Translations under genes and position numbers: made by a program | From: an uncultured bacterium | GTDB taxonomy: Bacteria; Bacillota; Clostridia; Oscillospirales; Oscillospiraceae | DNA length: 64,000 bases | Direction of reading: 5' to 3' | Assembly: GCA_947643715.1 (NCBI GenBank) | Contig: CANRXB010000006.1 | Location: 1 to 64,000, forward strand | Part shown: positions 51,036 to 62,464 of the stretch, piece by piece | How positions within the stretch are numbered: the first letter of the stretch is position 1 | How the letters are laid out: every line of letters begins with the position of its first letter | Notes under the pieces: model-generated | What the model saw: the letters and a program-made list of their open reading frames with translations, nothing else | Database searches by the model: none | What the model was told of the DNA's origin: nothing

Positions 51036-51686
51036 ATGGACAACTATGTGACAGGAGAGGCGATCAAGCGCCTCCGGGAAGCCCGGCGCATGACCCAGGC
51101 CCAACTGGCCGGGAAGCTGGGGGTGACGGACAAGGCGGTGTCGAAATGGGAGACCTGCCGCGGCCTGCCCGACGTGTCTCTGCTGGAGCCGCTGGCCCGG
51201 GCGCTGGGCATCTCGGTGCCTGAACTGCTCAGCGGCGAGCAGGTGATCAATGCCAACCGCTCGGCCAACATCCTGCGCTCGGCGCTGTATGTCTGCCCGG
51301 TCTGCGGGAACATCATCCAGGGCACGGGCGCGGCGGTGGTATCCTGCTGCGGGGTCGCCCTGCCGCCCCTGGAGGCGGAGGAGCCGGACGAGGCCCACCG
51401 TCTGGTGCGGGAGGAGATCGACGGGGAGCTGTTCCTGACGGTCCCCCATGAGATGAGCAAGGCGCACTACATCTCCTTCATCGCGTATGTGACCACCGGG
51501 CGGTCCGATCTGGTGAAGCTCTATCCGGAGGGGCAGCCCGGGGCCCGGTTCTATCCCCGGGGCAGCGGCTGGCTGTATTGGTACTGCAACCGCCACGGCC
51601 TGTTCCGGGAACGGCTGGGGCCGGAGCGTATCCGCCGGGGCAGCGTCCCGGCGTCCCCCAAAGAGGGCGAGGGGCCCACAGCGTGA
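51036..51686 (+). CDS. HTH regulator fused to desulfoferrodoxin-like iron domain
   Basis: A 216-residue fusion. Residues 5-65 are an XRE HTH (LREARRMTQAQLAGKLGVTDKAVSKWET). Residues 85-195 begin with a rubredoxin-like knuckle (YVCPVCGNIIQ plus CC) and continue with the superoxide-reductase/neelaredoxin domain: ETVPHEMS-like sequence here read as VPHEMSKAHYISFIAYV, then YPEGQPGARFY and YWYCNRHGLF. His in PHEMS and KAHYI and the Cys and His of YCNRHG occupy the positions of the Fe(His)4-Cys centre, with one His of the classic set not placed with certainty. A redox- or superoxide-sensing repressor is a reasonable inference. Confidence 0.88.
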   Translation: MDNYVTGEAIKRLREARRMTQAQLAGKLGVTDKAVSKWETCRGLPDVSLLEPLARALGISVPELLSGEQVINANRSANILRSALYVCPVCGNIIQGTGAAVVSCCGVALPPLEAEEPDEAHRLVREEIDGELFLTVPHEMSKAHYISFIAYVTTGRSDLVKLYPEGQPGARFYPRGSGWLYWYCNRHGLFRERLGPERIRRGSVPASPKEGEGPTA

Positions 51687-51694
51687 GGAAAGAG

Positions 51695-51729
51695 CGGCGG
51701 CAGGTAGATGTCTACCTGCCGCCGTTTTT
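51695..51729. terminator. Intrinsic terminator between convergent genes
   Basis: CGGCGGCAGGTAGA (51695-51708) and its perfect complement (51711-51724), followed by TTTTT on +. On the minus strand the same stem is followed by CTCTTT, so purL may also end here. Confidence 0.88.
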
Positions 51730-51768
51730 CTATATGCGTTGGGGTGCCCGTGCTCGGGGCGGAGGTTT

Positions 51769-54700
51769 TCAGCGGAAGTACAGCGCGCCGGAGTCGAAGA
51801 TAGGCTGGAGCTTGTTGCCGGGGACGTTCTTGGCCACGTGCTCGCCCCGCCGTTCGCTGTGGCCCATCTTGCCGAACACCCGGCCGTCGGGGGAGAAGAT
51901 GCCCTCGATGGCGCACATGGAGCCGTTGGGGTTCACCGAGATGTCCATGGACGGCACGCCGTGCTCATCCACGTATTGGGTGGCCACCTGGCCGTTGGCG
52001 ATGAGCTGATCCAGTACCGGCTGAGGGGCCACGAAGCGGCCCTCGCCGTGGGAGACGGGGATGGTGTGGAGGTCGCCCACATGGCTGAGCAGCATCCAGG
52101 GGGACTTCACCGACGCCACGCGGGTGGTGACATAGCGGCTCTGGTGCCGCCCGATGAGGTTGTAGGTCAGGGTCGGGGCGTCCTCGTGGACGGGGCGGAT
52201 CTCCCCATGGGGGAGCAGGCCCAGCTTCACCAGGGCCTGGAAGCCGTTGCAGATGCCCAGCATCAGCCCGTCCCGGTGCTTGAGCAGGCCGTGGACCGCG
52301 TCCGTGAGCCGGGGGTTGCGGAAGAAGGACACGATCAGCTTGGCGGAGCCCTCCGGTTCGTCGCCGCCGGAGAAGCCGCCGGGGAGGAACACGATCTGGG
52401 CGTGCTTGATGGCCCGCTCCAATTCGACGGCGGACTGGGCCAGGCCCTCCGGGGTCAGGTTGCGGATCACCACGGTCTCCGCGTCCATCCCCGCCCGCAG
52501 GCAGGCCCGGACGGAGTCGTACTCGCAGTTGGTGCCGGGGAACACGGGGATGACCACCCTCGGCCGGGCGATCTCGCCGTCGAACACGGCGGGAGAGCGG
52601 CGGTCCCAGGAGACTGCCTCCACCGGCTCGGAGGTCCCGGCCCGGGTGGGGTAGACCGCCTCCAAAACGCCCTCGTTGAGCTCCAGCAGCTCGTCGATGG
52701 GGGCGGGATCGTCTCCGATGGTGATGACCGGCTCCTCCGTGGTCCAGCCGATCTTGGCCCACAGCCCGTCCGGATGGCAGTTGCCCAGATCCTCGGTGAG
52801 CTCCGCCACGATGGCGCCGGGCCGGGCTGCGTACCACGCCGCGCCGCCCTTGTCCAAGGATCGGAAGCCCACCCGGTCGCCGAAGGACATCTTCATCACG
52901 GCCTCAGCCAAGCCGTTTTCCACCGCCCAAGCGGCCTTCACCTTCCCTGCCTGCGCCAAGGTGTGGAACTCCGTCCAAGCCGCTTTCCGGCTATCTGCAC
53001 TGCCGTCCAGGCCGTCCTCCAGGAACAGGTACACCGGGTGGCCCGCCTCCTTGAACTCGGGGGAGATCACGTCGCCTGCCCTGACGGGGGCGATGGCGAA
53101 GGAGATGAGGGTGGGGGGCACGTCCAGGTCCAGGAAGGATCCGGACATGGAGTCCTTGCCGCCGATGGCGGCGCAGCCGTAGGAGAGCTGGGCGTCCAGC
53201 GCGCCCAACAGGGCGGAGAAGGGCTTACCCCAGCGCTTTGGATCGTCCCGCAGCTTCTCGAAGAACTCCTGCATGGTCAGGTAGGCGTCCTTGTAGTCCG
53301 CCCCCGCCGCCACGATCTTGGCCAGGGAGAGGGTGACGCTGGCCCGGGCCCCGGCGAAGGGGTCTGCGGACAGCCACTCCGGGTCGCAGCCCCAGGCCAT
53401 GACGCTGGCCTGGTCGGTCTCCTCGCCGGGCATGGTGGGCAGCAGCGCCGCCATGGCCTGGGCGGGTGTGGTCTGGTACTTGCCGCCGAAGGGCATGAGG
53501 ACGGAGCCCGCGCCGATGGAGCCGTCGAACCGCTCCACCAGCCCCCGGCGGGAGGCGCACTTGAGGCTTGCCGCCATCTCCCGGAGATTGGAAAGATCAT
53601 GCCCGATCACGGAGAGATCCCGCTCCGGCACGGACACGCGGGCGTGCTTCACCGCGCCGTTGGTGTTCAGGAACTCCCGGCTGAGGTCCACGATGGTCTG
53701 GCCCTTCCAGGTCATGACCATCCGGGGGGACTCGGTGACCACCGCCACCCGGTACGCCTCCAGGTTCTCCGCGCCGGCCGCGGCGATGAACGCCTCCTCG
53801 TCCTCCTGGGACACCACCACGGCCATGCGCTCCTGGCTCTCGGAGATGGCCAGCTCCGTGCCGTCCAGGCCGTCGTATTTTTTCCGCACCGCGTCCAGGT
53901 CGATCTCCAGGCCGTCGGCCAGCTCGCCGATGGCCACGGACACGCCGCCCGCGCCGAAGTCGTTGCACCGCTTGATGAGCCGGGTGACGTTCTCGTCCCG
54001 GAACAGCCGCTGGAGCTTGCGCTCCTCGGGGGCGTTCCCCTTCTGCACCTCGCTGGCCATGGTGGCCAGGGACTTTTTGTTATGGCTCTTGGAGGATCCG
54101 GTGGCCCCGCCGATGCCGTCCCGTCCGGTGCGTCCCCCCAGCAGGATCACCACGTCCCCGGGGATGGGACGCTCCCGGCGGACATGGCCGGCGGGGGCGG
54201 CGGCGGCCACCGCGCCGCACTCCAAGCGCTTGGCGATGTAGCCGGGGTGATAGAGCTCCGCCACATGGCCGGTGGCCAGGCCGATCTGGTTGCCGTAGGA
54301 GGAATAGCCCGCAGCGGCCGTCTGGGCGATCTTCCGCTGGGGCAGCTTGCCCTCCAGCGTTTGGCTCAGCGGGACGGTGGGGTCGCCGCCTCCCGTGACG
54401 CGCATGGCCTGATGGACGTAGGCCCGTCCGGACAAGGGGTCGCGGATGCAGCCGCCGATGCAGGTGGCCGCGCCGCCGAAGGGCTCGATCTCGGTGGGGT
54501 GGTTGTGGGTCTCGTTTTTGAACATGAGCAGCCAGTCCTGGGTCTCGCCGTCCACCTGGGCGGGGACGTGGATGGAGCAGGCGTTGATCTCCTCGCTCTC
54601 GTCCAGCTCGGGCAGCTCCCCCCGCTTTTTGAGGACCTTCGCGCCGATGGTGGCGATGTCCATCAGGGTCTGGGGGCGTTTTTTGGCCTTCTCCTGGCCG

Positions 54701-55497
54701 TACACCTCCTCCCGGGCGGCCAGGTAGCGCTCGTAGGCTCCCCGCACCTGGGGGTCCTGGATGTCCACGCCGTCCAGATGGGTGGAGAAGGTGGTGTGCC
54801 GGCAGTGATCGGACCAGTAGGTGTCCACCACCCGAACCTCGGTGATGGTGGGATCGCGGCGCTCCCAGTCCCGGAAGTAGCCCTGGAGGAAGCTCAAGTC
54901 GTCCAGGTCCATGGCCAGGCCCAGCCGGTCCAGCAGGTCGGCCAGGGCCGCTGCGTCCAAGGTGATGAAGCCGTCCAGCGTCTCCACCTGGGCGGGGACG
55001 TCATAGGTCCGGGCCAGGGTGTCGGGCTTGTCCAGGGACGCTTCCCGGCACTCCACGGGGTTGATGAGGTAGGCGCGGATCTCGTCCAGGCTGGCCTGGG
55101 ACAGCGTGCCCTCCAGCACGTATACCCTGGCATAAGCGACGAGGGGACGCCCGCCCCCGGTCATGAGCTGGATGCACTGAGCGGCGGAATCCGAACGCTG
55201 ATCGAACTGCCCCGGCAGGGCCTCCACCGCCAGCACGCTGTGAGGGCGGTCCGGACGGGGGAAGTCCTCGTCGTACACCGCATCGACCTGGGGCTCGGAG
55301 AACACGGTCCCCTTGGCCTGTCCATACACGTCGGGGGAGATGCCCTGGATGTCGTAGCGGTTCAGGATGGAAAGACCGCTCAGCTCTTGGATGCCCAGAT
55401 GCTCCCGCAGGTCCCGGCACAGGCCCTGGGCCTCCACGTCGAAGCCGGGCCGCTTTTGGACGAAGCAGCGGGATACTTGGCTGTTGCTCTGATTCAT
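51769..55497 (-). CDS. purL: Phosphoribosylformylglycinamidine synthase, single-chain
   Basis: Converts FGAR to FGAM in purine synthesis using glutamine and ATP. The 1242-residue protein is the long form: PurS-like N-terminus, tandem PurM-like ATPase domains (KNETHNHPTEIEPFGGAATCIGGCIRDPLSGR; GGRTGRDGIGGATGSSKSH; KCNDFGAGG-type region; CAAIGGKDSMSGSF), and a C-terminal class I glutaminase (PVFPGTNCEYDSVRACLRAG, FLPGGFSGGDE, nucleophile Cys in GICNGFQALVKLG). Start 55497 follows AAGGAGAT. This long chain replaces the separate PurS/PurL/PurQ of Bacillus. No other pur genes are in the window. Confidence 0.95.
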   Translation of the reverse strand: MNQSNSQVSRCFVQKRPGFDVEAQGLCRDLREHLGIQELSGLSILNRYDIQGISPDVYGQAKGTVFSEPQVDAVYDEDFPRPDRPHSVLAVEALPGQFDQRSDSAAQCIQLMTGGGRPLVAYARVYVLEGTLSQASLDEIRAYLINPVECREASLDKPDTLARTYDVPAQVETLDGFITLDAAALADLLDRLGLAMDLDDLSFLQGYFRDWERRDPTITEVRVVDTYWSDHCRHTTFSTHLDGVDIQDPQVRGAYERYLAAREEVYGQEKAKKRPQTLMDIATIGAKVLKKRGELPELDESEEINACSIHVPAQVDGETQDWLLMFKNETHNHPTEIEPFGGAATCIGGCIRDPLSGRAYVHQAMRVTGGGDPTVPLSQTLEGKLPQRKIAQTAAAGYSSYGNQIGLATGHVAELYHPGYIAKRLECGAVAAAAPAGHVRRERPIPGDVVILLGGRTGRDGIGGATGSSKSHNKKSLATMASEVQKGNAPEERKLQRLFRDENVTRLIKRCNDFGAGGVSVAIGELADGLEIDLDAVRKKYDGLDGTELAISESQERMAVVVSQEDEEAFIAAAGAENLEAYRVAVVTESPRMVMTWKGQTIVDLSREFLNTNGAVKHARVSVPERDLSVIGHDLSNLREMAASLKCASRRGLVERFDGSIGAGSVLMPFGGKYQTTPAQAMAALLPTMPGEETDQASVMAWGCDPEWLSADPFAGARASVTLSLAKIVAAGADYKDAYLTMQEFFEKLRDDPKRWGKPFSALLGALDAQLSYGCAAIGGKDSMSGSFLDLDVPPTLISFAIAPVRAGDVISPEFKEAGHPVYLFLEDGLDGSADSRKAAWTEFHTLAQAGKVKAAWAVENGLAEAVMKMSFGDRVGFRSLDKGGAAWYAARPGAIVAELTEDLGNCHPDGLWAKIGWTTEEPVITIGDDPAPIDELLELNEGVLEAVYPTRAGTSEPVEAVSWDRRSPAVFDGEIARPRVVIPVFPGTNCEYDSVRACLRAGMDAETVVIRNLTPEGLAQSAVELERAIKHAQIVFLPGGFSGGDEPEGSAKLIVSFFRNPRLTDAVHGLLKHRDGLMLGICNGFQALVKLGLLPHGEIRPVHEDAPTLTYNLIGRHQSRYVTTRVASVKSPWMLLSHVGDLHTIPVSHGEGRFVAPQPVLDQLIANGQVATQYVDEHGVPSMDISVNPNGSMCAIEGIFSPDGRVFGKMGHSERRGEHVAKNVPGNKLQPIFDSGALYFR

Positions 55498-55556
55498 GGT
55501 CGATATCTCCTTCTCTCGGCGGGGTCTCCGCCGGCCGGGCGCCGCGCCCGGCGTTT

Positions 55557-57110
55557 TCAACTATAAGAAGTGGTAGTCCACTCCTCGATCCGGTAGAAGG
55601 GGTTCGCGCGGGTGGGCTGGAGGTTGGAGGCCATCCCCCAGCGCACCAACAAAGAGCCCCGTTTGAAACACAGTGGAGCGATGGGCGCGTCCTGAGCGAA
55701 CTGCTCCCACAGGGCCTGGGCGGCGTCGGCCCGGGCCTCGCCCCAGGCGGACTTCCACTCTGTCAGGGCCTGGGTGAGAGCGGCGCTGGGATATCCGCCG
55801 TAGGACAGCGTCCCGGTGAGCAGCACAGAGGGATCGAAATCTCCTGTGAGGCGCACCTCGCCGATGTACAGGTCGAACCGCCCCGCCTCCAGCGCGGAGA
55901 TGTAGCTGTTCCACGGCAGGGTGTCCACCGTGACGCTGGCCCCCAGGCTGATGAGGGCATCGGCTAGGGCGTCGGCCACGGCCTGACGGTGTTCGTTGTC
56001 GCTGTTCACCAGCAGAGTGAGCGTCAAGGGCGTGCGGCGGTGGTAGAGCAGTCCGTCCTCCTCGCTGCGCTCGTAGCCCGCCTGGGCCAGCAGGGCCGCA
56101 GCGGCTTCCAGGTCGAAGCTCAGGGCCTGCGCCGCGTCGTCGCTGTAGTGGGCGTGGAGGGGGGAGATGGGCAGGCAGGCCGGGTCCGCGTGGCCGGACA
56201 GGAGGACCTGGGCGATATCCTCCCGGTCGAAGGCCCGGGAGAACGCCTGCCGCACCAAAGGGGACTGGCATGGGCCGCCGGAGGCTTTGAAGCCCACGTA
56301 CAGCAGGGCGGTGGTGGGGTGATCGCAGGTCTCATAGCTGCTGGAGTACCCCAAGGCGTAGGCGGAAGAGAAGTCGGTGGTGACGGCGGTGATGTCCCCG
56401 CTGTCGAAGGCGGCGATGCGCTCATCGGCGCTGGTCACCGCCGTCAGGGGGATGGTGGAGTAAGGCAGCGCGGCGCAGGCGGGGTGGTGTGGATTGGCCT
56501 GGAGGAACAGGCGGTCCCCCGCGTGCTCATATTGATAATACCCGGTGCCCAAGGGGGCGATTGCGTCCTCCTGCTCCAGCACAACCGGCACGTCCAGCAG
56601 GGCGGGAAGGTCCCCGTTCGGGGCGGAGAGATAGACCGCCAGCGTGGCGTCGTCCACCGCGGCCGCCCCCACGACCCCAACCAGCCGGGCGGCGTAAGGC
56701 CCCGAGAGCCGGGCGGCGTTCAGGGACGAGGCGGCGTGCTGGGCGGTGAAGGGCGTGCCGTCGGAGAAGAGCACGCCGCCTCGCAGGGTGAAGCTCCAGC
56801 TATATCCGTCCTCGCTGGGGGAGCCGGAGACGGCCAGCACCGGCTGGGGGACGAACTCGCCGTCCAGCTCGTACAGGCCCTGATAGACCAGCCCCGTCAG
56901 CTCCTGGTTCACCTGACCGTCCCCTGTGATGGGGTGGAAGGAGGCGGTGGGATCGCAGCCCAGGCTGAAACGGACGCTCTCCGGCGACCGGGTGGGGACG
57001 GGGGACGGATCCTGGGAGGGGGACGGGGAGGGCGAAGGGACGTCCTGCCCGCAGCCCGGCAGGGCCAAGGCCAGGCAGAACGCCAGGAGCAGGCACAGCC
57101 AGCGCCTCAT
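55557..57110 (-). CDS. ABC transporter substrate-binding lipoprotein, oligopeptide/nickel type
   Basis: A 517-residue lipoprotein of extracellular solute-binding family 5: lipobox LALPGC, a Ser/Pro-rich linker (SPSPSPSQDPSPVPTR), then GLVYQGLYELDGEFVPQPVLAVSGSPSEDGYSWSFTLRGGVLFSDGTPFTAQHAASSLNAAR and the C-terminal half with LDVPVVLEQEDAIAPLGTGYY, LVNSDNEHRQAVADAL. Family-5 proteins bind peptides, nickel or other ligands. No permease or ATPase gene is adjacent, so it may act as an orphan receptor. Overlaps the pgeF stop by 4 bases (ATGA), a translationally coupled pair. Confidence 0.9.
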   Translation of the reverse strand: MRRWLCLLLAFCLALALPGCGQDVPSPSPSPSQDPSPVPTRSPESVRFSLGCDPTASFHPITGDGQVNQELTGLVYQGLYELDGEFVPQPVLAVSGSPSEDGYSWSFTLRGGVLFSDGTPFTAQHAASSLNAARLSGPYAARLVGVVGAAAVDDATLAVYLSAPNGDLPALLDVPVVLEQEDAIAPLGTGYYQYEHAGDRLFLQANPHHPACAALPYSTIPLTAVTSADERIAAFDSGDITAVTTDFSSAYALGYSSSYETCDHPTTALLYVGFKASGGPCQSPLVRQAFSRAFDREDIAQVLLSGHADPACLPISPLHAHYSDDAAQALSFDLEAAAALLAQAGYERSEEDGLLYHRRTPLTLTLLVNSDNEHRQAVADALADALISLGASVTVDTLPWNSYISALEAGRFDLYIGEVRLTGDFDPSVLLTGTLSYGGYPSAALTQALTEWKSAWGEARADAAQALWEQFAQDAPIAPLCFKRGSLLVRWGMASNLQPTRANPFYRIEEWTTTSYS

Positions 57111-57919
57111 GCCAACTGGATGGCGGCGGCCATGGAGCCGCGGTTGGTGCCCAGCTTGCGGTGGCTCCAGAACCGGTCCGGGTCGCAGGCGGTGCACAGG
57201 CGGCTGGTGGCGATGTGGTCCGGATCCAGCCCGGCCTGCTCCAGACGCATGGCGTTGATCGTTTTCAGGTCCACCGCGAACTTGCCGTTCTCTTTGATCG
57301 CGATGTGCTGGAGCACGCAGGTGGACAGCGCGGCGGTCATGGCGTTGGGCACGTCCTCGTGGGTCTCGAAGCAGTCCGGGCCGATGCCCGGGCCCACGGC
57401 GGCCAGGATGTCCGCCGGACGGCAGCCGTATACGTCGCGCATACGCTCCACGGCGGCGGTGGCGATGCCGGCGGCGGTGCCCCGCCAGCCCGCGTGGACG
57501 GCGGCGATCACCCGGCGGACCGGGTCGTAGAACAGGACGGGGATGCAGTCGGCGGAGAACACCACCAGTGCGGTCCCGGGCAGGTCGGTCATCAGTCCGT
57601 CGGCCTCATAGCTCACCTTGTCGTAGGGGTCGGCCTTCACGTCGGCGGTGGTGACGCAGCGCACCACGCCGCCGTGGACCTGGTTGGTCATGACGATCCG
57701 ATCCCCGGATGCGCCGATAGCGGCGAAGAAGCGGCGGTAGTTCTCCCGGACGTGGTCAGGGTCGTCCCCCCGGCTGGGGCCCAGGTTCAGGCTGGCCCAC
57801 ATCCCTTGGGACACGCCGCCCAGACGGGTGGAGAAGCCGTGGACGACGCCTCCGGCGGCATCCATCCCGTCGGAGCTGAAGAAGGTCACGCCGTTACGAG
57901 TACGTTCCGTGATTTCCAT
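57107..57919 (-). CDS. pgeF: YfiH/PgeF polyphenol-oxidase-fold protein
   Basis: A 270-residue member of the multi-copper-oxidase-like YfiH family, now known to act as purine nucleoside phosphorylase/adenosine deaminase or as a peptidoglycan editing factor. Motifs: VHGFSTRLGGVSQGMWASLNLG, TNQVHGGVV, SADCIPVLFYDP, and HAGWRGTAAGI, supplying the zinc-binding His, Cys and His. Start 57919 (7 bases from GAGGAG) is preferred over ATG 57925. It precedes the binding-protein and purL genes on the same strand, a purine connection that fits its phosphorylase activity but may be chance. Confidence 0.92.
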   Translation of the reverse strand: MEITERTRNGVTFFSSDGMDAAGGVVHGFSTRLGGVSQGMWASLNLGPSRGDDPDHVRENYRRFFAAIGASGDRIVMTNQVHGGVVRCVTTADVKADPYDKVSYEADGLMTDLPGTALVVFSADCIPVLFYDPVRRVIAAVHAGWRGTAAGIATAAVERMRDVYGCRPADILAAVGPGIGPDCFETHEDVPNAMTAALSTCVLQHIAIKENGKFAVDLKTINAMRLEQAGLDPDHIATSRLCTACDPDRFWSHRKLGTNRGSMAAAIQLA

Positions 57920-58063
57920 TTGCATACTCCTCTCGCAGCAAGCCGTACCGAATATAGATCCTTCCAAAGTCTGTCCTGCCCCGGGACATCGCCCACGGAC
58001 CGCCGGGGCCGTCCCCGGCAAGGTCCCGCAGGATCGGCCGGTCTGTCTCCAGGCGCATCTATG

Positions 58064-60847
<2,784 letters not shown>

Positions 60848-61071
60848 AGCTCGCGTGTCCTTTCTGTATCCTGAATCGTGAAAAAGTACGATGTCCCAAT
60901 TTAACTCGATACAGTATATCACGATCCCCAGGCAGAAAAAAGAGGAAAATGTAAATAATATGTGGTCTGGTCAACCCCGGTCCGTTGTGGTAGAATGTTC
61001 ATAAACGCCCCGCCCGGCGGCTCCCGCGCCGGCGGGGGCCTGCCCGCCCATCTTGAAAGGAGGCCCTCCTC
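60848..61071. other. Divergent gap between secA and the phosphoesterase gene
   Basis: A 224-base region. On the minus strand a TATACT box near 60914 could be the -10 of secA, but a matching -35 was not clear. On + a TAGAAT near 60991 is a candidate -10 for the phosphoesterase with a poor -35. No open frame or hairpin of note. Confidence 0.4.
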
Positions 61072-62259
61072 ATGCCCTGTTTCGCTCAGGTCGTCCGCCC
61101 TCATATCCAGCCCGGCCGCCGTGTCGTCGCCGTCAGCGACGTCCACGGGGACCTGCCCTTTTTGAAGGGCCTGCTGGCCAAGGTCCGCTTCTGCCCTGAC
61201 GACGTGCTGATCGTCGTGGGCGACCTGCTGGAGAAAGGGCGGGAGAGCCTGGCCACCCTGCGGTATGTGATGGAGCTGGGCAAGACCCACACCGTGTATA
61301 CCCTGAGCGGCAACTGTGACCACATCGACCGGGTGCTGCTGGAGGGGAAGGACAGCCAGGACGTGAGGCTCTCGGCCCTGATGAGGCAGCGGTACGGACT
61401 GCCGCCGGAGGGGGGGCCCGACCCGGACGTGGAGCTGTGGCCCATCCTGTCCGGCCCATGGCGGAACACCTCCGTGCTGGCCCAGATGGGGGCGGAGCTC
61501 GGGCTGCCGTTCCCCAAGGGCCCGGAGGAGCTGCCCGCCCTGCGCCGCGCCCTGCGGGAGCACTTCCCGGAGGAGACCGGGTTCCTGCTGGGGCTGCCCA
61601 CCATCCTGGAGGCGGGGGGCTTCCTCTTCGTCCACGGCGGCATCCCCCGGGAGGACCGGCTGGAGGAGCTGGAGGCATACCCCTGCATGAAGTTCGACGA
61701 TTTCCTGGGGAAAGGGCTCAGCTTCCGCAAATGGGTGGTGGTGGGCCACTGGCCGGTGACCTTGTACGACCCGGCCGTCCAGCGCACCTCCCCCATCCTG
61801 GACCGGGAGCGGCACATCGCCTGTATCGACGGCGGCTGTGTGCTGAAGGTGGGCGGGCAGCTCAACGCCCTCATCATCCCGGACATCTACGGGGAGGCCC
61901 TGGAGTACGACTGGTACGACGGCCTGCCCACCGTCACCGCCCTGGACGGGCAGGAGGCGTCCGAACATCCGCTGAACATCCGTTGGTCGGACAGCGTGGT
62001 GGAGGTGCTGAAGGAGGAAGGGGACTGCGTGCTGTGCCGCCATGTCTCCTCGGGCCGGGAGCTGTGGGCGCCCCGGACCCATATCAGCCGCTGGCGGGAC
62101 GGGAAGACCCATACCGAGGACATCACCGACCTCCGGCTGCCCGTCTCCCCTGGGGACGAGCTGGCCGTGGTGTGCCAGACCGGGCGCGGCTTCCTGGTGA
62201 AGAAGGACGGGATCACAGGATGGTATCACGGCCGGATCGAGTGTGAGAAGGGGACGTGA
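61072..62259 (+). CDS. Metallophosphoesterase (Ser/Thr phosphatase-like)
   Basis: A 395-residue calcineurin-like phosphoesterase. Metal-site motifs in order: VAVSDVHGDLPFLK (DxH), VVGDLLEKGRESL (GDxxxxG), LSGNCDHIDRV (GNxD/H-type), LFVHGGIPRED and VVGHWPVTLYDP (His ligands). The C-terminal ~120 residues form a separate domain (LNIRWSDSVVEVLKEEGDCVLCRHVSSGRELWAPRTHISRWRDGKTHTEDITDLRLPVSPGDELAVVC) resembling an SH3-like or beta-barrel module. Substrate unknown. GGAGG lies 8 bases before the ATG. Confidence 0.9.
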   Translation: MPCFAQVVRPHIQPGRRVVAVSDVHGDLPFLKGLLAKVRFCPDDVLIVVGDLLEKGRESLATLRYVMELGKTHTVYTLSGNCDHIDRVLLEGKDSQDVRLSALMRQRYGLPPEGGPDPDVELWPILSGPWRNTSVLAQMGAELGLPFPKGPEELPALRRALREHFPEETGFLLGLPTILEAGGFLFVHGGIPREDRLEELEAYPCMKFDDFLGKGLSFRKWVVVGHWPVTLYDPAVQRTSPILDRERHIACIDGGCVLKVGGQLNALIIPDIYGEALEYDWYDGLPTVTALDGQEASEHPLNIRWSDSVVEVLKEEGDCVLCRHVSSGRELWAPRTHISRWRDGKTHTEDITDLRLPVSPGDELAVVCQTGRGFLVKKDGITGWYHGRIECEKGT

Positions 62260-62282
62260 GGTCCGCATGAGCGCAGATACGT

Positions 62283-62310
62283 CGCCCGCTCCGGTACGCC
62301 GGGGCGGGCG
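62283..62310 (+). terminator. Hairpin after the phosphoesterase gene
   Basis: CGCCCGCTCCGG (62283-62294) pairs with CCGGGGCGGGCG (62299-62310), one wobble, loop TACG; only two T follow, so termination is uncertain. Confidence 0.6.
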
Positions 62311-62400
62311 TTCCCGCGTCCGGGCGAGGCTTTGCCTGGGGCCGGCAGGCGGGGAAAGATGACAAGGGGGTTACAAATGATTACAGGTCCGCACAGCCCC

Positions 62401-62429
62401 TTGATTTTCGACAGGCTTCGACCTATACT
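62401..62429 (+). promoter_or_regulatory. Promoter of the polysaccharide deacetylase gene
   Basis: TTGATT (62401-62406), 17 bases, TATACT (62424-62429), 35 bases upstream of the start codon, which follows AGAGGAT. Confidence 0.72.
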
Positions 62430-62464
62430 GGGAGGCAGTAAACGAGATCGGGAGAGGATCTGCT

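Noticed and set aside
55530-55556. Terminator between the family-5 binding protein and purL
   Set aside because: The GCCGGGCGC/GCGCCCGGC palindrome is followed by T only on the + strand, where there is no gene to terminate.
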